10,171 bases of DNA from an uncultured Prevotella sp. (GCA_937880835.1 CALGRN010000344.1:1-10171), one strand, 5' to 3'; positions 1 to 6,698 are shown, numbered from the stretch's first letter. The notes: generated by a model not told the origin, from the sequence alone. A program made the numbers and translations.

Positions 1-38
1 AATTATTTTAATAAATATTAATAATTAAATAGTTATAT

Positions 39-46
39 TTTATAAA
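39..46 (+). promoter_or_regulatory. Archaeal TATA box candidate for the 87-902 gene
   Basis: The octamer TTTATAAA sits about 41 nt before the proposed start. An archaeal transcription start usually lies roughly 22-27 nt downstream of the box, which would leave a short leader of about 15-20 nt. The surrounding DNA is nearly all A and T, so chance matches are common. Position and spacing are the main support. Confidence 0.4.
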
Positions 47-86
47 ACAATAGTTTAATACAATTATTTTAAGATAATTTTAGTAG

Positions 87-902
87 GTGTTTATTATTTT
101 TGAAAATGATTTAGAATTTAAAGGAAAAAGTATTCCTCCTGTAATTTTAGGAAATGCTCCTTTTCTTGCTGATGCTTATTTTGGTCATAGAACCAGATTA
201 TATAATTTAGATTTACTTAGAAATCCTAATAGGGTTGCAGGGATTATTGAAAAATCCTATGATTTGGGTGTTAGATCTATTAATTTAGCTAATAATTCAA
301 ATTTACTTAAAGCATTTAAAATAGCTACAGATAATGGTGTAGATATGAAAGTAGTTTCTACACTTGGTAAAACTGATATGGATTATGTATTTCCAGATTA
401 TAGTCAAGCACGTAAAGAAGCTACTATTGAAGAAGATATTGCAAAATTAGTTGAATTTGATAATTCTGTAATGCTTATTGATGAGTTTCTTGTAGATAGT
501 TATGATTGGGATTATTTAACTAAAATCCTTGAAGCCATTAATGAAATTGGAATTTCAGCAGGTTTGATTACTTCTTTCCCATTTAAAACAAGTGAAAAAC
601 TTTTAGAATCTCCATTACTTGAAGATAAAAGTTTATTTGATTTTTATATGGTTCCTGTAAATAAAGTAGCTTATATGATGGATTGTGATGATTTTAGAGA
701 AAATAATCAAGAAAAATTAGCTAATTTATTAAAAGAAATTGATAAAAAAATAATTATTAATAAAATTTTAGCCGTGGGGATTCAACCACCTAAAGAGGCA
801 TTTGATTTCTTAAAAACATTAGATTATGCTGATATGGTTGCTATTGGAATAGCTTCTGAAGTAGAAGCTGAACAAACTTTCACAGCTTTAAAAGAAGTTT
901 AA
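87..902 (+). CDS. Conserved methanogen protein of unknown function, TIM-barrel-like
   Basis: This 271-residue soluble protein has no signal peptide or membrane segment. I recognise it only as a conserved Methanobacteriales-type protein. Alternating short beta and helix stretches (for example SINLANN, DMKVVSTLG, SVMLIDEFLV, GISAGLITSFPF, KIIINKILAVGI) and a C-terminal DYADMVAIGIASEVEAEQTF segment resemble the last strand and helix of an aldo/keto-reductase-like or phosphate-binding TIM barrel. I see no defined catalytic motif, so no reaction is assigned. The start is uncertain. The GTG at 87 lies inside an AGGTG stretch (85-89) that itself resembles a methanogen ribosome-binding site, so initiation might instead be at an ATT codon at 93 or 96. 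Codon use is strongly AT-rich, like the archaeal neighbours. Its stop codon lies in the first unit of a short tandem repeat. Confidence 0.8.
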   Translation: MFIIFENDLEFKGKSIPPVILGNAPFLADAYFGHRTRLYNLDLLRNPNRVAGIIEKSYDLGVRSINLANNSNLLKAFKIATDNGVDMKVVSTLGKTDMDYVFPDYSQARKEATIEEDIAKLVEFDNSVMLIDEFLVDSYDWDYLTKILEAINEIGISAGLITSFPFKTSEKLLESPLLEDKSLFDFYMVPVNKVAYMMDCDDFRENNQEKLANLLKEIDKKIIINKILAVGIQPPKEAFDFLKTLDYADMVAIGIASEVEAEQTFTALKEV

Positions 903-948
903 TTTCTATAAAAGTAGTTAATTTTTAAAAAAGAAGTTTAATTTTTAA
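890..948. repeat. Three degenerate tandem units of about 20 bp over the gene end
   Basis: Units at 890-909, 910-928 and 929-948 all follow the pattern aaaag(a/t)agtttaattt plus a variable tail. The first and third share a perfect 16-bp core (890-905 and 929-944). The first unit encodes the last residues and stop codon of the upstream gene. Replication slippage is the likely origin. The T-runs at the unit ends may also help end transcription. Confidence 0.6.
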
Positions 949-1022
949 AAATATTTTGGGCATGTTTTATTTTTAAAAAATTACTTATTCCAATTTTTAT
1001 TTTTTAAAATTTTTATATTAAC
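903..1022. terminator. T/A-tract transcript-end region between convergent genes
   Basis: This 120-base gap lies between two genes that face each other. It contains several runs of four or more T on the plus strand (for example 922-926, 969-974, 993-1005) and matching A-runs that give T-tracts on the minus strand. Archaeal transcripts commonly end at such U-tracts without a strong hairpin. The assignment rests on composition and gene orientation only. Confidence 0.4.
987..1008. repeat. 22-bp direct repeat, copy 1
   Basis: This stretch reads attcc(a)atttttattttttaaa and matches 1195-1216 at 21 of 22 positions. The two copies bracket the small membrane-protein gene at 1023-1187. Because both are T/A-rich, convergence by composition is possible, but the shared attcc start argues for a real duplication. 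Confidence 0.45.
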
Positions 1023-1187
1023 TTATTTTTTTCTTTCAATATAAAGATTTAAAATCATAACAATAAGTGCTAAAATACCTAATACTAAAACAATTTTGTT
1101 GTAAGTTTGGGTTACACAAGTTACTGTAATTATAATAATAAGTAAAATTATACATATGAGAATTACTTGATTTTTAGTGATTTTCAT
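1023..1187 (-). CDS. Small two-helix membrane protein, 54 residues
   Basis: The open frame runs from an ATG at 1187 to TAA at 1023 and encodes 54 residues. Residues 8-24 (VILICIILLIIIITVTC) form one clear hydrophobic helix and residues 32-49 a second. A basic N-terminus (KITKNQ), a polar loop (TQTYNK) and a basic C-terminus (ERKKK-like) bound them. A purine-rich AGGAAT lies about 10 nt before the start and could serve as a ribosome-binding site. The gene follows the regulator at 1271-2287 on the same strand after 83 nt. That gap has no U-tract on the minus strand, so co-transcription is plausible. I do not recognise a family. Methanogens carry many such small membrane proteins of unknown role. 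Membrane location is inferred from hydrophobicity. Confidence 0.6.
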   Translation of the reverse strand: MKITKNQVILICIILLIIIITVTCVTQTYNKIVLVLGILALIVMILNLYIERKK

Positions 1188-1194
1188 TTTATCT

Positions 1195-1216
1195 ATTCCT
1201 ATTTTTATTTTTTAAA
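1195..1216. repeat. 22-bp direct repeat, copy 2
   Basis: It matches 987-1008 at 21 of 22 positions. On the minus strand this copy supplies the AGGAAT ribosome-binding-like sequence just before the 54-residue protein gene, so it may have a functional part. Confidence 0.45.
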
Positions 1217-1270
1217 TTATTTTAGGATTTTTTATTTTTTAAATTTTTAAATATTTTGAAATTAGTTTAT

Positions 1271-2287
1271 TTAATTATTTTTACGCTCTTTAACTAATTT
1301 TAAAAACTCTTTTGAATCTTTGACTTCTTTCATTTCCCAAGATTTAATAACTGGAATTCCATCAATTGAGTTATTAATTTTTTTATCTTTTAAAATAAAG
1401 AAAGATTCCGAGGAAGTAATTAAAGATAAATCTTTTAAACTAACTGCCATTTGTTTTAATTTTTTAGTATTGCTTTCATTTGGCATATTTACATTAGCTA
1501 TTAATGGATTTTCATTTTTTATTTTTTTATCTCTAGATTCTTTATCTTGTCTGCTTATTTCTGATTTAGCTAATGTATCAAATGGACTTTTATTTGTTGA
1601 GACAACACCAAAACCTAATTTAGCTAAATCTTTAGCATTATCATGATGTTGAGTATTTGGAATATTTTTATTACTTAAATCGGCTTTAAGTTTAATATCT
1701 TCTTCACGATATGGTTCAAATAAATCAATATCTAATGTGATTTTTGTATTTAAAATTCTCTCTAAATCCATAGCTGTTTCTGTATTTGCACGAACAATTC
1801 CATTTTCATATTTATACATTGTAGCACGTGATACATGGGCAAGATCAGCTAAATCCTTTAAAGATAAAGAATATTCTTCTCTATATTCCTTTAAAACATT
1901 TCCATTGATTTTAACATAATATCCTCCCCTATCTGCTAATATTTCAGGATATTCATCATAAACAATCATGTTTTTTAAGGTTTCAAATCCAATAGCGGGA
2001 ATTCCATGTCTTTCATAAACAACATCTTCTTCTAAGATATGGTTTTTAGACTTTAAACCTACAATGAGGGGTGATGCTAAAAATACTTGGGAAATTTGTC
2101 TTATTTCTTGAACATGAGATTCATTTATACTATCAATATTAACAAGGACTTTTAAGATAAGTAAAAGTAATTTTTTACGTGCAAGAAGGTCAAAACAACT
2201 TTGTTCATAGAAGTTTGAAGTTTCAAAACCTTCTTTATTTAATAATTGATAAACTTCTTGTATCAATTGATTTCTATTCTGTATCAT
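1271..2287 (-). CDS. Archaeal Cro/C1-type HTH transcriptional regulator
   Basis: This 338-residue protein resembles the archaeal 'putative HTH-type transcriptional regulatory protein' family (as in MTH_967-like proteins). Residues 1-125 form a conserved N-terminal domain (DLLARKKLLLLILKVLVNID, then ASPLIVGLKS and VVYERHGIPAIG). Residues 131-186 are a Cro/C1-type helix-turn-helix, with LKDLADLAHVSRATMYKYE as the turn and recognition helices. Residues 195-290 are a Lys/Asn-rich, probably flexible linker, followed by a short conserved C-terminal part (SSESFFILKDKK ... GIPVIKSW). It is expected to bind DNA in the cytoplasm. Target genes are unknown. The start is supported by GAGG about 9 nt upstream on the minus strand. 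The gene is divergent from tiaS across 130 nt, a layout that permits self-regulation or control of tiaS, but this is inference. Confidence 0.85.
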   Translation of the reverse strand: MIQNRNQLIQEVYQLLNKEGFETSNFYEQSCFDLLARKKLLLLILKVLVNIDSINESHVQEIRQISQVFLASPLIVGLKSKNHILEEDVVYERHGIPAIGFETLKNMIVYDEYPEILADRGGYYVKINGNVLKEYREEYSLSLKDLADLAHVSRATMYKYENGIVRANTETAMDLERILNTKITLDIDLFEPYREEDIKLKADLSNKNIPNTQHHDNAKDLAKLGFGVVSTNKSPFDTLAKSEISRQDKESRDKKIKNENPLIANVNMPNESNTKKLKQMAVSLKDLSLITSSESFFILKDKKINNSIDGIPVIKSWEMKEVKDSKEFLKLVKERKNN

Positions 2288-2417
2288 AAAAATTCCTCAT
2301 TCTTAATAGCTAATTATTTATTTTATTATGGATAATATTAATTTAGATATTGTATTTAATAATCTTATTGTTTTATTTTTCAAAATATGTTATGATTAGA
2401 ATTTTAGGAATGTTATT
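2288..2417. promoter_or_regulatory. Divergent intergenic region with candidate operator 2324-2337
   Basis: This AT-rich gap must hold the promoters of both the regulator (leftward) and tiaS (rightward). It contains a perfect inverted repeat, TATTAT-GG-ATAATA (2324-2337), which is a possible binding site for the adjacent helix-turn-helix protein. No unambiguous TATA box stands out, and in such AT-rich DNA short palindromes arise easily. AGGAAT at 2406-2411 may be the tiaS ribosome-binding site. Confidence 0.35.
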
Positions 2418-3695
2418 ATGAATTTTCTTTATGTGGGTATTGATGATACTGATTCTCCAGATGGGATGTGTACTACATTTTTAGCTTCAACTATTATCAA
2501 TGAATTAAAAGCAAATAATATTGAAATAACTGGATTTCCTCGTTTAATTCGTTTAAATCCTTTTGCAAGATTTAAAACAAGAGGAAATGGAGGGGTTTCT
2601 TTTAAAATAGCTATTAATGAAGATAATTTTCAAATTAATGATATTGAATTAGCTAAAGAAATTATCTTAAAGAATGTTAGTGAACTTTCTATGTTTGATT
2701 GTGATAATACAAATCCGGGAGTTGTATTTTACCAAGGAAATATTACTAATGAGATGGTTGATTATGCATTCCATGCTATTTATGATATTATAACTATTGA
2801 AGAAGCAGAAGAATTTGCATCTAAAATTGGTGCTGAAATTCATAAATTTAAAAAGGGTAGAGGTATTATTGGATCTATTGCTGCAATTTCTTGCCCTCTT
2901 GAAGATTATACTTATGAATTGCTTACTTATAGACATAAAAATAAATATGGTACAGTCCGTCAAATTGATTATGATTCTGTAGTTAAAATGGATAGGGAAA
3001 CTTATCCTGAAACTTTTGAAAATATTGATGGTGAATATTTGGCTATTGAACCTAAAACTCCATGTCCTGTTTTATATGGTATTAGATCTAATTTTCCGGA
3101 AGTTTTAGAAATTGCAAGAGATATTGTAATTCCTAATGAAGAAATTGTTGATTATTGTATTTTTAAAACAAATCAACATACTGATATGCATATTCAAAAT
3201 GTTGATAAAATAGTTAATATGAAACAATATGCTTGTTATAAAGTTAAAGGTACTTTAAAAGATAATCCTCATGTAATTGAAGGGGGCCATATGTTCTTTA
3301 CTTTTGCTGATGAGTCTGGTGAAATTGAATGTGCTGCTTATGAACCTACTAAAAACTTTAGAAAAACTGTTGCTAAATTAAGACAAGGTGATTCTTTAGA
3401 GCTTTATGGTGGTATTGGTGAGCATAATACATTTAATATTGAAAAATTCCAAGTACTAAAATTAAATGATATTGTCTATGAAAATCCAATCTGCAAGTGT
3501 GGAAAAAGAATGACTTCTGCAGGTAAAGGTAAAGGTTTTAAGTGTAAACATTGTGGTGCTAAAATTAGTGAAGATAATAAAGTAGCTAAAAAAATCACTC
3601 GTAACTTAGAAAATGGTAAATTTTATGAAACTCCTGTTTCTGCTCGTAGACACTTATCAAAACCTTTAATTCGTATGGATTTAGATAAAAATTAG
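2418..3695 (+). CDS. tiaS: tRNA(Ile2) 2-agmatinylcytidine synthetase TiaS
   Basis: TiaS uses ATP and agmatine to convert C34 of the tRNA-Ile2 (CAU) anticodon to agmatidine, so that the tRNA reads AUA as isoleucine. It is essential in most archaea. The 425-residue length is normal. Visible signatures are GIDDTDSPDGMC near the N-terminus (7-18), PRLIRLNPFARFKTRGNGGV-type core (41-60), KKGRGIIGSIAA (145-156) in the kinase-like catalytic part, and TNQHTD (251-256) before the OB-fold (about 265-350). A C-terminal zinc ribbon follows with C359, C361, C376 and C379, then the conserved ARRHLSKPL tail. The AUA-rich, AT-rich codon use of this genome makes the enzyme especially relevant. The ATG at 2418 begins directly with the family's usual N-terminus. 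It is divergent from the Cro/C1-type regulator and appears complete. Confidence 0.96.
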   Translation: MNFLYVGIDDTDSPDGMCTTFLASTIINELKANNIEITGFPRLIRLNPFARFKTRGNGGVSFKIAINEDNFQINDIELAKEIILKNVSELSMFDCDNTNPGVVFYQGNITNEMVDYAFHAIYDIITIEEAEEFASKIGAEIHKFKKGRGIIGSIAAISCPLEDYTYELLTYRHKNKYGTVRQIDYDSVVKMDRETYPETFENIDGEYLAIEPKTPCPVLYGIRSNFPEVLEIARDIVIPNEEIVDYCIFKTNQHTDMHIQNVDKIVNMKQYACYKVKGTLKDNPHVIEGGHMFFTFADESGEIECAAYEPTKNFRKTVAKLRQGDSLELYGGIGEHNTFNIEKFQVLKLNDIVYENPICKCGKRMTSAGKGKGFKCKHCGAKISEDNKVAKKITRNLENGKFYETPVSARRHLSKPLIRMDLDKN

Positions 3696-3699
3696 TATT

Positions 3700-3789
3700 T
3701 TGATTCTATTTTTTCATTTAATTTTTTATTTAATTTTATTTTTTTAATTCATTTTTTATTTGCCCTTATTTTATTGTTATTTTTAATTA
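3700..3789 (+). terminator. T-rich terminator region after tiaS
   Basis: Several T-runs of five to seven bases follow the tiaS stop within 90 nt (for example 3711-3716, 3723-3728, 3739-3746, 3752-3757). Multiple U-tracts without a GC stem are the usual form of archaeal termination. There is no gene in this stretch. Confidence 0.5.
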
Positions 3790-3834
3790 TCATGATTTAT
3801 CATTTTTCAGAATTATGTAGTAGGTATTTATAAA
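3790..3834 (+). promoter_or_regulatory. 45-bp promoter/operator module, copy 1
   Basis: The module begins with the inverted repeat ATGAT-TT-ATCAT (3792-3803) and ends with the archaeal-type TATA box TATTTATAAA (3825-3834). It matches 3932-3976 at 43 of 45 positions. Any transcript would begin near 3855-3860. A 25-codon frame (ATG 3860 to TGA 3937) follows, but no recognisable gene does. See the second copy. Confidence 0.5.
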
Positions 3835-3931
3835 CTATGAATATTAGTATAAATATGTTATGTTTCATTTATGGAGGTATTTTTTATCTTTTTTTATTAA
3901 ATTTTTATTAATTTCTTTACTTATTTTATTG

Positions 3932-3976
3932 TCATGATTTATCATTTTTCAGAATTATGTGGTATGTATTTATAAA
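3932..3976 (+). promoter_or_regulatory. 45-bp promoter/operator module, copy 2
   Basis: This is a second near-identical copy, 142 nt downstream of the first, with the same palindrome (3934-3945) and TATA box (3967-3976). It is the nearest clear archaeal promoter upstream of the DUF3100 gene and would start transcription near 4000. That leaves an unusually long leader of about 140-170 nt, which fits loss or decay of the gene's 5' end. The palindrome lies about 21 nt upstream of the TATA box, where an archaeal regulator could act. Confidence 0.5.
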
Positions 3977-4128
3977 TGATGGATTAATAATCTAAAATTA
4001 AGAATAATTATATGTTTGGTTATTCGATATTATCAAAATTTAATTAATATTTAAATTTCTTTGTAATATGGATTTAATTTTAATTAATTGTTCATATTTT
4101 ATGTAGTTTTTAAGTTATTAAGAGAATA

Positions 4129-5270
4129 GCTGAAGGGGTAATGGTTTTATTTATTGAGTATTAATTGCTAAATTGGCTATTTCCAGTGGTTTAAAGATTA
4201 TTACTGTTTTTAATGTAGGAATTCCATTAATCATACAACCATTAGGGGATTTAGGAACTTTGATTGCTTTGCCTGTTGCTTTACTTTTAGGTTTTAGGCG
4301 TGAAACTATTGGTATGTCAACTTCTATTTGTCGTGAACCTGATTTAGGTATTATTATTGATAAGTTTGGTTTTAAATCTCCAGAAGCTCGTGGAGTTTTA
4401 TCTATTTTTGTAATAGGATCAATTATTGGTACTGTTTTTATTAGTTTTTTATCCAGTATTTCAGCTTCACTTATACCTTTCCATCCATATGCTTTTGCTA
4501 TGGCTTCTGGTGTTGGTAGTGCTAGTATGAATGCTGCTGCATTAACTTCTCTTACAAATATATATCCTTCAATGTCAACTACTCTTGAAGCATTTGCTGG
4601 TTGTAGTAACCTTATTTCATTTTGTTTTGGTATTTATATGGTTCTTTTCATATCTATACCTCTTGCAGAGAAATTATACTCTTGGTTAGCTCCAAAAATA
4701 GGTAAAAATATTTCAGAAGAAGATTTACATAATAAAGCTCTTGAAGAATTGGAATCTGTTGAAGATGATGGGGATGAAAAACTTATTAATTTAGATTTAT
4801 CTCCAGGATCTGTATTAAGTTGGGGTAAACTTAAAAGATGGGTTGTTTTACTTTTAATCTTTTCAGTTATTGTTGCTGTTGGTAATTGGATTGGTGTAAG
4901 CCAACCTATTTTAGATTCATTTATTGGAATGTTAATTTTATCATTACTTACAATTATTGGTATGTCTCTTGAGAGAATTATCTCATGGAGGATTCCTTCT
5001 TTACTTTATATAAGTATAATTGGTATTATTTTAGCTATTCCTGGAATGCCGACTTCTCCAATTTTGGCTCATTATATTTCATCAATTGAAATAAGTTCTA
5101 TTGTCACTGCATATTTAGCTTATGTTGGTATTGCTATTGGTAATGACTGGGATAAGTTTAAAAAGATGAGTTGGAAAGGAGTTATTATTACCATGTTTGT
5201 AATTGCAGGTACTTATTATGGTTCTGCAACTATTGCTCAAATAATGTTAATTCTTTTTGGAACTATTTAA
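4129..5270 (+). CDS. DUF3100 family multi-pass membrane protein, 5' end damaged
   Basis: The main open frame runs from a TTG at 4173 to the stop at 5270 (365 residues). The motifs REPDLGIIIDKFGFKSPEARG, FHPYAFAMASGVGSASMNAA and LYSWLAPKIG are those I associate with DUF3100, a transporter-like family of unknown substrate found in methanogens and Firmicutes. About nine hydrophobic segments are visible, with an acidic cytoplasm-type loop (EEDLHNKALEELESVEDDGDE) in the middle. Family members, as I recall them, begin with additional helices. Here a helix-like piece, AEGVMVLFIE (4129-4158), lies in another frame and joins VLIAKLAISSGLK (4158 onward) by a one-base shift. No ATG with a ribosome-binding site leads into the long frame. 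The gene is therefore probably a recent pseudogene, or it uses a TTG start for a shortened protein. A sequencing error near 4156 would be a third explanation. Confidence 0.7.
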
Positions 5271-5280
5271 ATTTAAATTG

Positions 5281-5329
5281 TATTTTTTATTTATTTTTTA
5301 AAAAATACTTAATTTTTTTATTTTTTTAA
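5281..5329 (+). terminator. Archaeal T-tract terminator after the DUF3100 gene
   Basis: T-runs at 5283-5288, 5293-5299, 5313-5319 and 5321-5327 follow the stop codon closely and match the transcript-end pattern of the other archaeal genes here. This is also the last sequence with archaeal character before composition changes. Confidence 0.5.
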
Positions 5330-5369
5330 TACCGTTATTCGGCTTTCGATTCTAAATACGTAAACGGTA
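5330..5369. repeat. Inverted repeat TACCGTT / AACGGTA at the composition switch
   Basis: Seven-base arms at 5330-5336 and 5363-5369 are perfect complements with a 26-base spacer. The left arm starts at the first bases that look non-archaeal. It could be a weak hairpin, an operator or a remnant of an element end. No transposase or target duplication is visible, so I assign no role. Confidence 0.4.
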
Positions 5370-5374
5370 AAGAA

Positions 5375-5420
5375 AAAGCCTTGCCACTCTGAACTTTACA
5401 GTCAAACGTGACAAGGCTTT
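5375..5420. terminator. Hairpin terminator, possibly bidirectional
   Basis: Arms AAAGCCTTGCCAC (5375-5387) and GTGACAAGGCTTT (5408-5420) pair at 12 of 13 positions around a 20-base loop. The plus strand has only three T after the stem (CTTTCCTATT). The minus strand has GGCTTTTTCTTT, a better U-tract, so it may end a leftward transcript whose gene is not present here. It is a bacterial-style intrinsic terminator, unlike the T-tract ends of the archaeal half. Confidence 0.6.
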
Positions 5421-5477
5421 CCTATTATATTTAATTGATTTATAAAATCTTCTTCCCTTTTTCTTAAACAAAAACAA

Positions 5478-5504
5478 TTTTCTTAATAAACATTCCGAAC
5501 TTTG
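5478..5504 (+). promoter_or_regulatory. Bacteroidetes-type promoter candidate
   Basis: GAACTTTG (5497-5504) differs by one base from the Bacteroidetes -7 element TAnnTTTG, and the following CA is common in Prevotella promoters. A TTTT at 5478-5481 lies where the -33 TTTG element would be. It would start transcription just before or within the first codons of the ftsK fragment frame. This is odd, because in an intact ftsK this position is inside the gene. Confidence 0.35.
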
Positions 5505-5505
5505 C

Positions 5506-6681
5506 ATGTTTGTAAAAATCTTTATTGTTCATAATATTATATTAAATTCCAAGAAATTTCAAGAGACTTCTATGGAATTGCCCATCGCATTGGGAAAAAC
5601 AATTACCAACGAAGTCTTTATGGCAGATTTGGCAAAGATACCTCATTTGCTTGTAGCCGGCGCAACAGGACAAGGAAAGTCTGTCGGGCTTAATGCCATA
5701 ATAACATCTTTACTTTATAAGAAGCACCCTAATGAATTAAAGTTTGTTCTTATAGACCCTAAGAAGGTAGAGTTTAGTGTATATGCTCCTATTGCAAACC
5801 ATCTTATGGCTATGCTTCCTGATGATAATGAAGAGCCGATAATAACAGATGTCACTAAGGTTGTCAAGACGTTGAAGAGTCTTTGCGTGCTTATGGATCA
5901 TCGTTATGACATGTTGAAGATTGCAGGTGCACGCAATATAAAGGAATATAACAGGAAATTTGTAAATCGACAGCTAAGTTTGACGAAAGGACATGAGTAC
6001 ATGCCTTATATCGTTGTTGTTATTGACGAGTTCGGCGACCTTATTATGACGGCAGGAAGAGAGATAGAATTGCCGATAGCACGTATCGCTCAGCTCGCCC
6101 GTGCCGTAGGTATTCATATGATTATTGCCACGCAACGCCCCACGACAAGCATAATAACAGGTAATATAAAGGCGAATTTTCCTGGTCGTATCGCATTCAA
6201 GGTAAGTGCAATGATAGACTCCCGCACTATTCTTGACAGACCGGGAGCAAACCAGTTGATAGGACGTGGAGACATGCTTTATCTGAACGGAAACGAACCG
6301 GTTCGCGTACAGTGTGCTTTTGTCGATACCCCGGAAGTGGAACGCATTAATAAATACGTTGCAGAACAACCTGGTCCGGTAGAGCCAATGTGGCTTCCTG
6401 AACCCACTTCGGATGAAAGCAACGGCGCAATAAACGGTTCTGCTGACCTGCAAAACCTTGATCCTCTGTTTGAAGAAGCTGCACGCTCCGTTGTATCAAT
6501 GCAACAAGGAAGTACCAGTATGATACAGCGTCATTACTCAATAGGATATAATCGTGCGGGAAGACTTATGGACCAGTTGGAGAAAGCCGGTATAGTAGGA
6601 GCTGCACAAGGCAGCAAACCGCGTGAAGTATTGATTGCAGATGAAGTAAGCCTTAATGTACTATTGTCATCATTAAGATAA
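5506..6681 (+). CDS. ftsK: DNA translocase FtsK, C-terminal motor and gamma domains only
   Basis: FtsK pumps chromosome ends across the division septum. This 391-residue frame holds the RecA-like motor and the C-terminal winged-helix gamma domain. It has Walker A GATGQGKS (52-59), Walker B VVVIDEFGDLI (170-180), ATQRPTTSIITGNIKANFPGRIAF (208-231) and RPGANQLIGRGDML (245-258). Gamma lies at about 320-383 (SMIQRHYSIGYNRAGRLMDQLEKAGIVG). Bacteroidetes FtsK is normally about 800 residues, with four N-terminal membrane helices, a linker and the alpha domain. All of these are absent. Homology to the family begins around LNSKKFQETSMELP (13-26). The ATG at 5506 is simply the first in frame; another is at 5572. 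A 5'-truncated gene caused by a rearrangement or an assembly join is most likely. The motor sequence itself is intact and Prevotella-like. Confidence 0.92.
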   Translation: MFVKIFIVHNIILNSKKFQETSMELPIALGKTITNEVFMADLAKIPHLLVAGATGQGKSVGLNAIITSLLYKKHPNELKFVLIDPKKVEFSVYAPIANHLMAMLPDDNEEPIITDVTKVVKTLKSLCVLMDHRYDMLKIAGARNIKEYNRKFVNRQLSLTKGHEYMPYIVVVIDEFGDLIMTAGREIELPIARIAQLARAVGIHMIIATQRPTTSIITGNIKANFPGRIAFKVSAMIDSRTILDRPGANQLIGRGDMLYLNGNEPVRVQCAFVDTPEVERINKYVAEQPGPVEPMWLPEPTSDESNGAINGSADLQNLDPLFEEAARSVVSMQQGSTSMIQRHYSIGYNRAGRLMDQLEKAGIVGAAQGSKPREVLIADEVSLNVLLSSLR

Positions 6682-6698
6682 TATAAAGAATATAAAAC

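Noticed and set aside
1320..1919. Plus-strand open frames opposite the regulator gene
   Set aside because: They are antisense shadows of the well-supported regulator gene, with Phe/Leu/Ser-rich translations and no recognisable motif.
2667..2982. Open frames on both strands inside tiaS
   Set aside because: tiaS is a full-length, motif-complete gene, and these frames have low-complexity translations.
3790..3976. CRISPR array
   Set aside because: There are only two repeat copies, the spacing is 97 nt between them, each contains a TATA box, and no cas gene is present.
5330..5420. Insertion sequence end or integron-type recombination site
   Set aside because: The inverted repeats are short or terminator-like, and no transposase, integrase or target-site duplication is visible.
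5271..5505. tRNA gene as an integration site at the junction
   Set aside because: No cloverleaf-like arms or T-loop consensus (GTTCRANNC) could be found here on either strand.
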